64,000 nucleotides of DNA, taken from contig NZ_CP132387.1 of NCBI RefSeq assembly GCF_030758755.1, positions 1,860,001 through 1,924,000 of the forward strand, read 5' to 3'. Source of the DNA: Bartonella apihabitans. Its GTDB lineage: Bacteria > Pseudomonadota > Alphaproteobacteria > Rhizobiales > Rhizobiaceae. The position numbers and the translations under genes are program-made. Each line of letters opens with the position of its first letter. The stretch's first letter is position 1. The notes beneath the pieces were generated by a model, which saw nothing but the letters and a program-made list of their open reading frames with translations, made no database searches and was not told the origin of the DNA. Shown here piece by piece: positions 8,569-19,588 of the stretch.

Positions 8569-11270
8569 AGGTGATGATTTCGGTCCTGATTACCGGCCTT
8601 ATCCTCAAGCACAGCAACAAAATAATAATCATTATCCGGATAATGGGCTGCATCAAGATTGGCGGTGAATGTCCAATTGGTGCCATTGGGATGGACAGAA
8701 CCAAGTTTGATCGGCTTGCCATTTTCGTCTTTTAGAATATTGCCGTCTTTATCGGCGAGATAAATGACAACATAATCGCCGGACTTGGCACCCGAAACTG
8801 TTCCGTGCAATTCGGGTGTGCGATCATCGGTATAATTTTTCTTGGTATGACTGCTTAATTCGGCTTCAACCCCGACATTATCAACGAATTTATCAAGCGT
8901 TATTGTGCCATCCGGACCTTGATTATCGAGCGTCATTGTTTTTTCGTCGATATCCGATGTCCGGCCGGCATTGTCGATAATGCGGGTTTTGATGCTATAA
9001 TTTGTGCCATCGGCACTCGCCGGCAAAGCTGTTACCGGACGGAAGAAATACCGGTCGTTTGCTGCGTCATATTCTGTGTCGTACCACTGCCCGCCGATAT
9101 TGATTTGGACTTTTTCACCGTTTGCGGCATTGAGCGGATAGTTGGTCTTAATGTAGATTGTCGGCTGTGTATCGCTGGTAACATAGTCGTTCGTATCAAA
9201 ACCGGTATCCTGTGAAATACCGACAATTTTCGGTTTGGTGGCAATCGTTCCGGTAAGAACCTTAAAATTCCATGCACCGGTTGGAATACCGATATTGCCA
9301 ACAGCATCAACGGGCTTGGCCTGAAACGAATGGTCGCCATTTGCCAAGGCAGTATCGGGTGTATAGCTCCATGTATATTGCCCGTTATTTTCAACAACCT
9401 TGGCTTCGCCGATTTTGACGCCATGGTCATAAATAAAGACCTTGTCGATGTCCGCTGTGGCCGAACCGCTATAGGTCGGCCTGTCGTCATTCGTCATGCC
9501 ATTATTGCTGATCGTACCGGTGGTTTCCGGTACGTCGTCAGTCAAGTTGACAGACTGCAAAGCATCCGGCGCAGTCAAATCGATCGTATATTTGAACTCG
9601 GATGATTTATCACTTTCATTGCCGGCTGCATCAACAGATGTTGCCTGAAAGTGATGTTCTCCTTCCGGTAACGGGCTTTGAACAGAATATTCCCAATTAC
9701 CGTTGGAATCGGCTTTCACGCTATCAACAAGATGCGTCTCGCCATTCACCGTATCATAAATATTGACCATGCCATTGGGTTCTGCGCCATGGCCTTTCAA
9801 AGTCGGCGTGGTGTCGTCACTTGCCGCACCGGAGGCAAGATTATCCGACTGGTTTGCACCGACATCATCGCTGACACTGACAATCTCCGGAACATGGTTA
9901 TTTTGCGTGTCGACAACAAGCGTGAAGCTGTCAGACTTCGTCGAATTATTCGGAAGCGTTGCCTCCGCAACAATCGTATGACTACCATCGGGAAGTAGCT
10001 TCTCTTTCGGCCACACAAATGTCCAGTCGCCATTGCCATCGGCATAGACTGTGCCGATTTCTGTTCTCACTCCACCAACATCAGTATAGATAGTGACAGT
10101 CGAATTGGCTGTTGCACGTCCATGCAATTCCGGCGTTGCGTCATTGGTGAGCCCTCCGTCGGAAATCTTTCCGGTGTAATCTCCGGTGGAATCCTTTTCG
10201 TCATCAACAGCGTAAAGGATGCTGACATCGACACTTGTCGGATCGATTGTCACCGATGTTGATTGGCTTTTTGCACTTTCATTTCCTGCCGCATCGGTGA
10301 CCGATATTGCAAATTCGTAATCACCTTTATCAAGCGGATTTTCCGGTGTCCATGACCATTTGCCCGAGGACGGGTCGACCGTTGTCTCGCCAAGCTTGAC
10401 ATAGGAACCGTCGACTTTTTTGAAAATGGTAACCTTGTCTCCCACTTGCGGGTTTTGAACAGTACCACTGAATGTCGGGGTCTGGTCGGGTGTCGTGCCA
10501 TTATTTTCAATCGTACCAATACCGGGTTCCTGATCGGATTGAAGAGAAGGAATATCCGGCTGGTTTGGCGCATGATTATCATAAACAATCGGATAATTAC
10601 CGGTTTTTGAACTCGGCGCACCCGTCTGGTCAACTGCTTGAACGGCAAAGTTATAGTGCGTTCCAAGACCATTGGTCGAGGTATCTTTCAAGGCATAAGC
10701 GGCCGGAAGCTTGAAAGTCCATGTTCCATCCTCGCCGACAATAACCGGATTATCATCGGTATTGATTTCCTGGTCGTTTTTATAAATGTGAATGCGTGTG
10801 CCTTTGGTTCCCATACCATGAAGGGTCGGCGTCGCATCATCTGTCGACTGGCCTTTTTGCAGGTAAACGGATTTGCCTTCCGGATTGTTATAATCATCAA
10901 TAATATTGGTGATGGATGGTGTCCCCGGAGCATGTCCGGCAAAATTGAAGTTCCATTCGACATTATCAAGCGGCGTGCGGTTTCCTGCCTGATCTACAGC
11001 AACCAGATGGAAACGGTGTTGGCCGGGGGTAATGGCTTTATTCGGAATGATTTTGAATGATCCATCCGCCTCGATAAGTCCCTCGCCGATTTTAGTGTTT
11101 CCGTCATAGAGTTCTACGATTCCACCGGCAGCTCCCGTAACAGTTCCCGCTCCCGCCTGAAGTTCCGGATAATTGTCATCGGTGACGCCACCCGAATGCG
11201 GTATCACGCCCGTATCGGGTTGCTGATCGTCTATCAATTTTATAGAATTGGTATTGCCCCATAGAGGCAT
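8553..11270 (-). CDS. Adhesin segment 3: one complete eight-module Ig-like super-repeat
   Basis: An open frame of 905 codons that coincides almost exactly with one super-repeat. Module anchors in order: TDDNYPELQAGA, TDDATPTLHGMG, PDQTPTFSGTV, TNDATPELHGRA, SDDTTPTLKGHG, TNDDRPTYSGSA, the variant SDTQPTIYIKT, and TDDRTPELHGTV. Both ends are frame breaks located at linkers between modules, not natural ends: upstream VDVT should join PLWGNTNSIKL, downstream NHH should join LGLSLTTEG. Confidence 0.85.
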   Translation of the reverse strand: MPLWGNTNSIKLIDDQQPDTGVIPHSGGVTDDNYPELQAGAGTVTGAAGGIVELYDGNTKIGEGLIEADGSFKIIPNKAITPGQHRFHLVAVDQAGNRTPLDNVEWNFNFAGHAPGTPSITNIIDDYNNPEGKSVYLQKGQSTDDATPTLHGMGTKGTRIHIYKNDQEINTDDNPVIVGEDGTWTFKLPAAYALKDTSTNGLGTHYNFAVQAVDQTGAPSSKTGNYPIVYDNHAPNQPDIPSLQSDQEPGIGTIENNGTTPDQTPTFSGTVQNPQVGDKVTIFKKVDGSYVKLGETTVDPSSGKWSWTPENPLDKGDYEFAISVTDAAGNESAKSQSTSVTIDPTSVDVSILYAVDDEKDSTGDYTGKISDGGLTNDATPELHGRATANSTVTIYTDVGGVRTEIGTVYADGNGDWTFVWPKEKLLPDGSHTIVAEATLPNNSTKSDSFTLVVDTQNNHVPEIVSVSDDVGANQSDNLASGAASDDTTPTLKGHGAEPNGMVNIYDTVNGETHLVDSVKADSNGNWEYSVQSPLPEGEHHFQATSVDAAGNESDKSSEFKYTIDLTAPDALQSVNLTDDVPETTGTISNNGMTNDDRPTYSGSATADIDKVFIYDHGVKIGEAKVVENNGQYTWSYTPDTALANGDHSFQAKPVDAVGNIGIPTGAWNFKVLTGTIATKPKIVGISQDTGFDTNDYVTSDTQPTIYIKTNYPLNAANGEKVQINIGGQWYDTEYDAANDRYFFRPVTALPASADGTNYSIKTRIIDNAGRTSDIDEKTMTLDNQGPDGTITLDKFVDNVGVEAELSSHTKKNYTDDRTPELHGTVSGAKSGDYVVIYLADKDGNILKDENGKPIKLGSVHPNGTNWTFTANLDAAHYPDNDYYFVAVLEDKAGNQDRNHHLWACL
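8569..11270 (-). repeat. Adhesin super-repeat 3 (eight modules)
   Basis: Third copy, about 2.7 kb, same module order and the GHAPGTPSI linker. It begins and ends at frame breaks. Confidence 0.7.
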
Positions 11271-14200
11271 GTCACATCGACAGTCAAAAAGAAGTCGTTG
11301 CTTGAAGCGCCTTCATTTCCGGCAGCATCCTTGACAACTGCAACATATTGGTAATTGCCATCGGCAAGTTCGGGAAGCTGGTACTGCCAGCTATAAGTGC
11401 CATTGCCGTTTGATGTGAGGTGAATATTGTCGGCAACACTATGGAGATTGCCTTGGGAATCACGATAATAGAGATGAACAACATCGCCCTCATGTGCACC
11501 TTTCACCGTGCCTTTAAGAAGTGGCGTCTTGTCATTGGTTGCCGTTCCTGACGGATAATCGCCAACATTGTTTTCGACATCGTCATGGAATGTGTCGATC
11601 GTGACCGTATAACCGTCTAACGGCGGAGTATTGTCAATTGTCAAATCCCGCGTTGTGTTCTGGCCGACATTGCCTGCCGCATCGACTACACGTGCCCTGA
11701 CGTGATAGACCTGATCGGTCAGTTCATGCCCAACCGCATAATAATATTTTCCGGTTCTCTCATTATAGCTTGCTGTAAACCATGTCAGCCCGTCATCAAG
11801 CGAAATTTCGACATGTTCGTTATCGGCAAGTGGCTGATTGACACGCACAAAAATCGTCGGATTTCTGTCCTGCGTTATAAGGTCGTTATCTTTTGGACCG
11901 GTATCGTTCGACACGCTGTCGATTGTCGGTATTGCGCTTGGTGCAATTGTATCGACAATAAATTTCGAACCCTGGCAATCTGTGCCTTCATTGCCGGCAC
12001 TATCCACCGGACGGGCAGTCAATGTATGTTGACCTTCAGAAAGCTTGTGATCTTCGTCAGGTGTAAACGACCATGTCCCGTCTTCCTTGACTTTTGTTGA
12101 ACCGATCAGCTTGCCATTATCATAAATATTGACAGTTTTTGCATCCGACGGTGCTTTTCCGGAATATTCGGGTCGATTGTCATTGGTATACTGGTCTTTT
12201 GCAAGTTTACCGACAAAATCATTTTTATCATTTTGGACATCGTCGGTCACTGAAACTGTATCATTTTTGATCGGTTCAGGCGCTGCAACATCGACAATCA
12301 CGTTATAATCGGGAGAGTGCCCACTCTCGTTGCCAACCTCGTCGACAGTGGTTGCGCTTAAATGGTGTGTTGTGTCTCCTCCAAGCGGAGAAGGTGGTGT
12401 GAAACTCCATTTTCCTTGGCCATCGGCTATGACAGAACCGATAAGCTTGCTTTCGCCTTTTTCGCCATTACTATTTTCTTCCTGATCATAGATATTGACT
12501 TTCTGATATGGCTTTGCACCACTTCCGATAATTGTCGGGGTTGTATCATCCGTGCTGCCGCCATTTACAACATCATTCTGAATAGCGCCGACGTCATCGG
12601 TTACATTATCAATCGACGGCTGTTGATTGTTCGTTATATCAACGTCAAAATTGAAATCGGCAGTCGATTTGCCCCCTGAGGCATCCGTGGTTTCAGCATG
12701 AATGACGTAATGTCCTTCGCCGAATTTTTCACTATCCTTGACCTGATAGGACCAATTGCCTTCACCATCGGTTCTAACCTTTGCAAGCTGATGAACCTGA
12801 TTATTGGCATCGGTATATGTCAGAACAATATCAGAGTTCGGTGTTGCTTTACCGACAATAAGCGGCGTTCTGTCATCGGTCTTACTATTGTTTGTAATGT
12901 GTGATTCAAGCGGTGCCTGATCATCAACAAGATAATCAATGCTCACCTTGACCGTGCTTGTGTCAACCGTGATATTGGTCGCCGTCCCCTTGGCGCTTTC
13001 ATTACCGGCCGCATCACTGACAGATGTCTGGTACTGGTGATCGCCTTTTCCTAACGGATTCTTCGGTGTCCACGACCATTCTCCCTGATCGTTCACCTTT
13101 GCCTCCCCGACTTTCACACCATCCTGATAGATGTTGACCTTGTCACCGGGTTGATTCCCGTTGACCTTGCCGCTTAAAGTCGGTGTTGAATCGGCCGTTG
13201 TTCCGGTAATTGTATTGCCCTGATCATCTTTAACCGTCGGTGCATCGGGTGCATCCGGCGCTTGTCTGTCGACAATGATCGGATACTCGCCCGTTTCATG
13301 GCTCCAGTTACCGGCCGGATCCACTGCTTGGGCTTTAATGTTGTGACTGGTACCATTACGGTCTGTTGCCGGATTGGCAAGCGTCGGAAGCGTGGTTTCC
13401 CAGGTTCCATCGTCCTTCACTTTGGCTGTCGCAACTTGCTCACCGTCAACATAAATATAAACAGTCGAACCGGTAGTGCCTGTGCCCTTGATAAGCGGTG
13501 TGGAATCTCTTGTAACCGCATCTTTCTGGATTGTATCACCATTGTCATCAAGAACATTGATGATGGAGGGTGTTGCCGGTGCATGGCCGACAAAGTTGAA
13601 ATCCCATGCCGTTGTTCCCTGCGGTTGCTCGTTTCCGGCGTAATCGACCGGTTTTGCAACAAAGCTGTGATTACCCTGACGCAGTGGTACTGTCGGCTCG
13701 ACACTCCATGACCCGTCACTATTGACTTTACCCGTTCCGACAAGCTCGCCATTGTCATAAAGGTTGATTGAACCAACTTTTGTCGGGTCAACCGAATGGG
13801 CAGCACCCTTCAGTGTCGGGCGGCTGTCATCGGTGGTTGTACCCTTAAAAATTGTGCCGGTTTTCGGCAACTGGTCGTCAAAAAGATCAAGGCCGCTTTC
13901 GTTGATTACAGGTGGCGGTGTTGTTGCAACAGTCAGGCCGAAACCGGAAGAAGCTTGACCAAGATTTCCCGCTTCATCGGTGATAACACCTCTGAATTCG
14001 TGATAGCCGTCATTAAGATGGTCTGTTGCGGTGCCTCCGGGAATGCCTTTGACATCAAACTTCCAATTGCCTGACTCGTCAACTTTTGCTGTGCCGATTG
14101 TTACCCAATCGTCACCGATTTTGACCTGCACAGTGACATAGTCGCCAGGCTTCATACCCGATGTATGACCGTTCAAAGTCGGCGTATTATCATTGGTTGC

Positions 14201-17200
14201 CTCACCGCTCCCACGGCTCTTCGACCCGCCTTCCTCATTGACATCATCGGTAAAGCTGTCAATCACAATCTGATAGTCGCCACCGATCGGCGCAGTCTTG
14301 TCGATAGTGACGTCCTGCGCCGGACCGTCTTTGACATTGCCCGCATCGTCGACAACGCGTCCATAAACCTTGTGGACGCCTTCAGAAAGATGAATGTTCG
14401 AATGGTCATAATACCAATAACCGTCGTTCTCGTCATAGGTGGCATCATACCATTTGCCGTCAACATTAACCTGAACCTTGTAGCCGGCCGGCAATTTTTC
14501 ATTAACACCGAATTTGAAAACAAGACTGTCATCGCCGGTCTTGAAATCGCTGTCGCTCAAACCCCGATCTTCCGTAATCGAAACAAGGCTTGTCGTTTGC
14601 GTCGGTGCATCTGTCTTCACCGTCAGATCATATTCGGTATATTTTTCGCTATCGACGCCAAGCTTGTTGGTTGTCTGCAGCTTGAAATGATGGGCACCGG
14701 GAGCAAGCTCGTCGACCGTGCATACCCATTTATGATCATTACCAATATTGGCCGTGCCGATCTTGACCAGTTTGCCATCAATCTCGTCATAAATGGTCAC
14801 GGTATCGCCGGGATTACCCTCGCCATAGAATGTCGGCTTGGTATCATTGGTTTTGCCACCCGAAACAAGATCATCGGTGTTTAGCGGCACGTCATCCTGA
14901 ACACGCGTAATGTCCGGTGATGCAGGCGGCGTATTATCAATATCAAGGGCAAAATCGGAATGGGCATTGTTGCCGTTTTGTGCTGTCACAGAAGCGGTAT
15001 AAACATGGTGCCCGTTTGTTTGTTCGGGAAGTTCGAACGACCAGTTGCCATGCTCGTCGGAGGTAACCGTGCCAATAACCTTTTCACCTTCTTTGATGGT
15101 TACAACTGTGTTGGAAGTGGTTGTACCGAAAAGCGTCGGTGTCGTGTCATCCGTTGTTGCGCCATTTGCAAGATCTTTGACAATATGGCCTTCATTATCG
15201 GCAGCATAATTGATCGAAACGAGAATTGCCGAACTATCAATGTTAAAGTCGAATGCCGGGCTCTTGTCACTGATATTGCCAGCCTTATCGGTGTAAGTCG
15301 TGGTAATCGAATGTTTGCCCTGTCCGAGGTCAGTTGGCGTATAGCTCCAGTTTCCTTCACTATCGGAGGTAACGGTTTGAACATGTTTTGTCGTGCCATT
15401 AACGGTATCATAAATATCGACGACAACATTCCCCTCACCAGCTTTTCCGTGAATTGTCGGTGCTTTGTCATCAATCGTGCTGTTTTTCTCTACATCTCCC
15501 TTTTTATCACCGACATGGTCGTCCAACTTCGGCAGATCCGGTGTTGTCGGCTTCAACGTATCGACATTGATCGGCCAGAACCCTGTCTTGTCGGATTCCT
15601 GTCCGGCGCTGTCGCTTGCCGAAGCACGGATTTGCCAGCTCTCGCCATTCGGCAAAATACCGACCAATGAAGGATCAATCGCGACCGACCAATGGCCGTC
15701 ACCTCCGACCTTAACCCCCTTGGCAACAAGTTTATCGCCAATATAGATATTGATAAACGAACCGGCATCACCGGTTCCTTTGATGAGCGGTGTGGCATCA
15801 TTGGTAAACTGGTTTTTATCAATGAACTTGCCATCCGGATGGGATGCATCAATCTCTTTTGCATCATTGTTGTAAATGCCGGTAATGGCCGGCATTCCCG
15901 GAGCTGCTCCGGCAATGTCGAAATTCCAGGTTTTGCCTTCGCCTTCATTACCCGCATCATCGGCCGGACGGGCTTCGATTGTATGCGTGCCCGAGCTCAA
16001 ATGCGGCGTATAGGACCATGTGCCATCAGCTGCAACATCGGCAATACCGGAAAGTGTACCATCAACATAGATGTGAACCTTTGTCACATCACTTCCTGCT
16101 GGAAGTTTGCCTTTGATCTCAGGTGTTTTATCGTCGGTTACTTTATGATTGGCATCGTTCAGGCTCCATGCCGTGGTGCCATTGGCGCCATCAAATTCGC
16201 CAGTCTGTGGTCCTTCGTCATCCCACAAGCCGATGTCACTGCCAAGTGTTCCGGTTGGCCCCTTTGTATCAACCTCGAATTTATAGGCCGGTGTTGGCTG
16301 ACCTTCATTACCCGCTTTATCAACCGGACGGGCTATCCATTCATGCACGCCATCGGCAAGCCCGTGTCCGGTTGACGGCGTGAAACTCCAGTCGCCATTT
16401 TTGTCAATTTCGGCAGAACCAATCAACTTGCCATTGTCATAAATATTTACCGATTGCGTGTCACCTGAAATCGCGCGCCCGCTCATTGTCGGCGTATCAT
16501 CATTGGTAAGCTTGATCTTTCCACCCTTACCGTCATCCTTCTCGATCCAGTTCGGGAAGTCACCGACATTCGTTTCCTTGTCATCAACAAGCTTGATGGT
16601 CTTGTCGTCAAGAACCGGTGGATCGCGGTCAATGAAAAGATTATAGCCGTCTGTCGGGTTGCTTTCATTGCCGACACTATCCGTCTCTGTCACAATAAAT
16701 GTATATTTTGTCGGGCTATGCTTCGGATCATCGGTCAAAGCGACCGTCGGCGTGACAGACCATGTTCCATCATCATTCACTTTTGTCTGGCCGATAAGCG
16801 TACGCTCACCAAGTTCGTTAACCGTATAAAGCTTGATAATGTCTCCCGCGACACCTTTACCATTAAAGGTCGGCGTGGTGTCATCGGTAATATCATTGTC
16901 GTTCAATGGACGGTTGCCATTCGGATATTTTACCGGATCGTTGCCGACATTGTCGATAACCTCGACAAGCTGAGGGGTTGCTGGTGCCTTTGTATCAATA
17001 TGCAGGTTGAAATGATGTTCGACTTTATTGCCTGCATTATTTGTCAAAGAGGCAATATATTCGTGTGTCTTGTCTTCACCGGCATTTTGTTGGGGTGGCA
17101 ACTGGTATTCCCATGTTCCATCCCCCTTGACCGTCGTTTCATAGGTTGAACCGGTTGTCTTATCAAGAATGGTCACCTTTTGTCCGGCTGTGCCACGCCC

Positions 17201-19588
17201 GACAAGCTTCGGCGTTGCATCATTGGTAGCACCGCCATTGACAATTGTTTTTGCGTCTTTCTGGTAGTCATCAACAGCGTGATCGATTTTGACTTCCGGT
17301 GGTGTCAAATCAAGATTGAAACCCAACGGGTCACTTCTATCACTCACATTGCCGGCAGCATCGGTCAAGGTGGTTGTTATACTGTGTGCACCGGCTTTAA
17401 GCGGCGTGGTGGGCGTCCATGACCATGTACCGTTTTCATGGACGGTCGTCTCTCCTATAACATTGTCGCCATCATAAATGGTAACAATGGAATTCTTTTC
17501 GCCTTTTCCGGAAAAGAGCGGCATATCCTCGTCATAGGTCTTGCCTTCTTCAATGCTTCCATGCTGATCGCCGGAATTATCTTCCGCTTTGACAATATCG
17601 GGCTTTGCCGGTGCTGTCGTATCACGATTGACCCAGCTATCGCCGGATTTGGCACCAACCGTTCCTGCATCATTTCTGGCATCGGCTACAAAACTATAGC
17701 GCCCGTCGGCAATGGCTTTGCGTGTCTCCACCGAAACAGTGCTCAAATCCACAGTCTGCGACCAGCTACCGGAGCCATTGCTTGTCGTGGTTTCAAATGT
17801 ATGGATGACATTGCCGCTACCATCTTTCAGATAAACAGTAATGATCGAATTGGCTGGGCCACTTCCCTGTAGATGGAATACGTTTTCCTTCGTCGGATTA
17901 TCCCACGTGTAGGGTGCATTATTTGTACCCGTTGTGGCTGAATTGATCGACGTCTGGCCAACGGTTGCCATATCAAGAACAAACGGGAAGGATGTATGTG
18001 CTCCCTCGACACCTGCCTTGTTTTCATAAGCAACTTCGAAATTATGATTATTGCCGGCGTTGAGTGTCGGCGTATATTCCCAACTTCCGTCTCCTTTCAC
18101 CGGAATTTTGGTCAATAATTTGCCATTATCATAGATGTTGACCGTCGAAATCCGGCCGGAATTCAACAAATCTGTCGGCAAATGCCCTTTAAGGGTCGGC
18201 GTTGTATCGTCGGTGATAATAACTTTTTCGCCATGTTGGCCTTGCCGTGTCGCCCACTCGCCATCACGATAGGAGCCGACAATCGACCCCGCATCGTCAA
18301 TAAGATCGACTTCATCCTTGCTGTTGCCCATCGCCGGAACCGGCTCGGTATCGAAACCTAACAGGAACTTGCCGGAATGATTGCTTTCATTACCCGCCGG
18401 ATCGGTTGCCGTCGTGGTAAATTCATGCGTTCCTTTTGTGTTGCTAATCGGACTTGTTGGCGAAACACTCCATGTACCATCGTCTTTTACTGTCGTTTGG
18501 CCGACAAGTTTATCGCCATCATATAATTTTATAACGTCTCCGACAGTGCCTTTGCCGGAAAATGTCGGCGTTGTATCGTCTGTCGTATCACCACTATGAA
18601 GTTCCTTGTCTCCATTCGTATGGTTGGTGGCATTGTTTTTATTGCCAACATTGTCGATGACTTTATCAATGGCCGGTGCGTCCGGTGCTTTGGTATCAAT
18701 CGTCAAATGGAAATCGGCAGTCTGGGTATTGCCTGCCGCATTGGTGATTTTTGCGTGATAGGTATGGGTGACTTCCTGATTATCGCCTGCCTGACTTGGA
18801 AGCTCGAACTGCCAATTTCCCTGGCCGTCGACTTTGGTTTTGCCGATTTCCTTGCCGTTTTCGTCGGTGATGACGACTGTCCCATTGGGCGTGCCACGCC
18901 CGTAAAGGGTCGGCGTGCGATCATCTGTGACACCATTATCATGGACATCTTTACGGATAGCCCCTTCATTATCATGAGCACCATCGGCAAAAATCTCGAC
19001 ACCCGATTTGTCAACAGTGATTTTGACTGCGCCACTCTTTTCACTTTCATTTCCGGCCGCATCGGTCAATGTTGTCGTGAGGCTATGGTCGCCACCTTTA
19101 AGCGGCGGATTGGGCGTGAAACTCCACGTGCCATCATCACCGACAACCGTCTCGCCAATCGGTGTTTTCCCGTCATTGTCATAAATCTTGACAACTTCGC
19201 CCTTTTTCCCCTTGCCCGACAAGGTTGGCGTATCATCATCTGTTGTCCCGCCGGCAGTGATTTCGCCCTGTTTGTCGCCAACATTATCCATCGCCTTCGG
19301 CGCATCCGGCGCATCAGGTGCTGTCGTATCGCGTTCCAGCCAATGCGAGCCGGATGCATCGGTCGAAGCACCTTTACTGTCTACAGCACTTGCTTTGAAA
19401 CTATAGTTTCCGTCTTTCAAAGGCGGATTGAGATGTGACAGATCTCCCGTATTGACCGACCATGACCCGTCTTTCGAAACGTCAGCCGTCCATTCCAACG
19501 GCTCGCCTTTATAATTTTTGACCGGATTGCCATCCTTGTCATAAAGTCTCAGCGTTACTTTCCCTGAAGACGGCCCGCCACCTGTCAC
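11240..19588 (-). CDS. Adhesin segment 2: about 25 Ig-like modules
   Basis: An open frame of 2,782 codons in the middle of the adhesin, made almost only of Ig-like modules with the signature TDDTTPTLxG ... IYDxGKLIG ... DGTWSFTP ... DAAGNES. It has no start of its own: the in-frame sequence continues upstream into the linker after segment 1, and the apparent first codon is internal. The first part follows a five-module pattern and the second part the eight-module super-repeat. Three modules have a different core lacking the TxDxTP anchor (for example GDDSLVFKFGV and QDRNPTIFVRV), recurring once per super-repeat. The last residues after FFLTVDVT are out of frame. Confidence 0.85.
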   Translation of the reverse strand: MTGGGPSSGKVTLRLYDKDGNPVKNYKGEPLEWTADVSKDGSWSVNTGDLSHLNPPLKDGNYSFKASAVDSKGASTDASGSHWLERDTTAPDAPDAPKAMDNVGDKQGEITAGGTTDDDTPTLSGKGKKGEVVKIYDNDGKTPIGETVVGDDGTWSFTPNPPLKGGDHSLTTTLTDAAGNESEKSGAVKITVDKSGVEIFADGAHDNEGAIRKDVHDNGVTDDRTPTLYGRGTPNGTVVITDENGKEIGKTKVDGQGNWQFELPSQAGDNQEVTHTYHAKITNAAGNTQTADFHLTIDTKAPDAPAIDKVIDNVGNKNNATNHTNGDKELHSGDTTDDTTPTFSGKGTVGDVIKLYDGDKLVGQTTVKDDGTWSVSPTSPISNTKGTHEFTTTATDPAGNESNHSGKFLLGFDTEPVPAMGNSKDEVDLIDDAGSIVGSYRDGEWATRQGQHGEKVIITDDTTPTLKGHLPTDLLNSGRISTVNIYDNGKLLTKIPVKGDGSWEYTPTLNAGNNHNFEVAYENKAGVEGAHTSFPFVLDMATVGQTSINSATTGTNNAPYTWDNPTKENVFHLQGSGPANSIITVYLKDGSGNVIHTFETTTSNGSGSWSQTVDLSTVSVETRKAIADGRYSFVADARNDAGTVGAKSGDSWVNRDTTAPAKPDIVKAEDNSGDQHGSIEEGKTYDEDMPLFSGKGEKNSIVTIYDGDNVIGETTVHENGTWSWTPTTPLKAGAHSITTTLTDAAGNVSDRSDPLGFNLDLTPPEVKIDHAVDDYQKDAKTIVNGGATNDATPKLVGRGTAGQKVTILDKTTGSTYETTVKGDGTWEYQLPPQQNAGEDKTHEYIASLTNNAGNKVEHHFNLHIDTKAPATPQLVEVIDNVGNDPVKYPNGNRPLNDNDITDDTTPTFNGKGVAGDIIKLYTVNELGERTLIGQTKVNDDGTWSVTPTVALTDDPKHSPTKYTFIVTETDSVGNESNPTDGYNLFIDRDPPVLDDKTIKLVDDKETNVGDFPNWIEKDDGKGGKIKLTNDDTPTMSGRAISGDTQSVNIYDNGKLIGSAEIDKNGDWSFTPSTGHGLADGVHEWIARPVDKAGNEGQPTPAYKFEVDTKGPTGTLGSDIGLWDDEGPQTGEFDGANGTTAWSLNDANHKVTDDKTPEIKGKLPAGSDVTKVHIYVDGTLSGIADVAADGTWSYTPHLSSGTHTIEARPADDAGNEGEGKTWNFDIAGAAPGMPAITGIYNNDAKEIDASHPDGKFIDKNQFTNDATPLIKGTGDAGSFINIYIGDKLVAKGVKVGGDGHWSVAIDPSLVGILPNGESWQIRASASDSAGQESDKTGFWPINVDTLKPTTPDLPKLDDHVGDKKGDVEKNSTIDDKAPTIHGKAGEGNVVVDIYDTVNGTTKHVQTVTSDSEGNWSYTPTDLGQGKHSITTTYTDKAGNISDKSPAFDFNIDSSAILVSINYAADNEGHIVKDLANGATTDDTTPTLFGTTTSNTVVTIKEGEKVIGTVTSDEHGNWSFELPEQTNGHHVYTASVTAQNGNNAHSDFALDIDNTPPASPDITRVQDDVPLNTDDLVSGGKTNDTKPTFYGEGNPGDTVTIYDEIDGKLVKIGTANIGNDHKWVCTVDELAPGAHHFKLQTTNKLGVDSEKYTEYDLTVKTDAPTQTTSLVSITEDRGLSDSDFKTGDDSLVFKFGVNEKLPAGYKVQVNVDGKWYDATYDENDGYWYYDHSNIHLSEGVHKVYGRVVDDAGNVKDGPAQDVTIDKTAPIGGDYQIVIDSFTDDVNEEGGSKSRGSGEATNDNTPTLNGHTSGMKPGDYVTVQVKIGDDWVTIGTAKVDESGNWKFDVKGIPGGTATDHLNDGYHEFRGVITDEAGNLGQASSGFGLTVATTPPPVINESGLDLFDDQLPKTGTIFKGTTTDDSRPTLKGAAHSVDPTKVGSINLYDNGELVGTGKVNSDGSWSVEPTVPLRQGNHSFVAKPVDYAGNEQPQGTTAWDFNFVGHAPATPSIINVLDDNGDTIQKDAVTRDSTPLIKGTGTTGSTVYIYVDGEQVATAKVKDDGTWETTLPTLANPATDRNGTSHNIKAQAVDPAGNWSHETGEYPIIVDRQAPDAPDAPTVKDDQGNTITGTTADSTPTLSGKVNGNQPGDKVNIYQDGVKVGEAKVNDQGEWSWTPKNPLGKGDHQYQTSVSDAAGNESAKGTATNITVDTSTVKVSIDYLVDDQAPLESHITNNSKTDDRTPLIVGKATPNSDIVLTYTDANNQVHQLAKVRTDGEGNWSYQVKDSEKFGEGHYVIHAETTDASGGKSTADFNFDVDITNNQQPSIDNVTDDVGAIQNDVVNGGSTDDTTPTIIGSGAKPYQKVNIYDQEENSNGEKGESKLIGSVIADGQGKWSFTPPSPLGGDTTHHLSATTVDEVGNESGHSPDYNVIVDVAAPEPIKNDTVSVTDDVQNDKNDFVGKLAKDQYTNDNRPEYSGKAPSDAKTVNIYDNGKLIGSTKVKEDGTWSFTPDEDHKLSEGQHTLTARPVDSAGNEGTDCQGSKFIVDTIAPSAIPTIDSVSNDTGPKDNDLITQDRNPTIFVRVNQPLADNEHVEISLDDGLTWFTASYNERTGKYYYAVGHELTDQVYHVRARVVDAAGNVGQNTTRDLTIDNTPPLDGYTVTIDTFHDDVENNVGDYPSGTATNDKTPLLKGTVKGAHEGDVVHLYYRDSQGNLHSVADNIHLTSNGNGTYSWQYQLPELADGNYQYVAVVKDAAGNEGASSNDFFLTVDVTCLYGAIPIL
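11271..13920 (-). repeat. Adhesin super-repeat 2 (eight modules)
   Basis: Second copy, about 2.65 kb, opening with PPPVINESGLDLFDDQLPKTG-like sequence and a WDFNFVGHAPATPSI linker after the first module. The linker recurs at the same place in the other copies (WNFNFAGHAPGTPSI, EFDLIGHAPGTPSI). Boundaries are approximate. Confidence 0.7.
13921..16265 (-). repeat. Adhesin super-repeat 1 (seven modules)
   Basis: First copy of the higher-order unit, opening with LGSDIGLWDDEGPQTG. It runs through the same order of module types as the next three copies but lacks the module that in the others carries the NDxRPxYSG-type anchor, which explains its being about 300 bp shorter. Boundaries are approximate. 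Confidence 0.65.

Noticed and set aside
5850..16265. CRISPR-like regular repetition
   Set aside because: The period is that of protein modules (about 300 bp and 2.7 kb) inside an open reading frame, with divergent copies and no short identical repeats with unique spacers.
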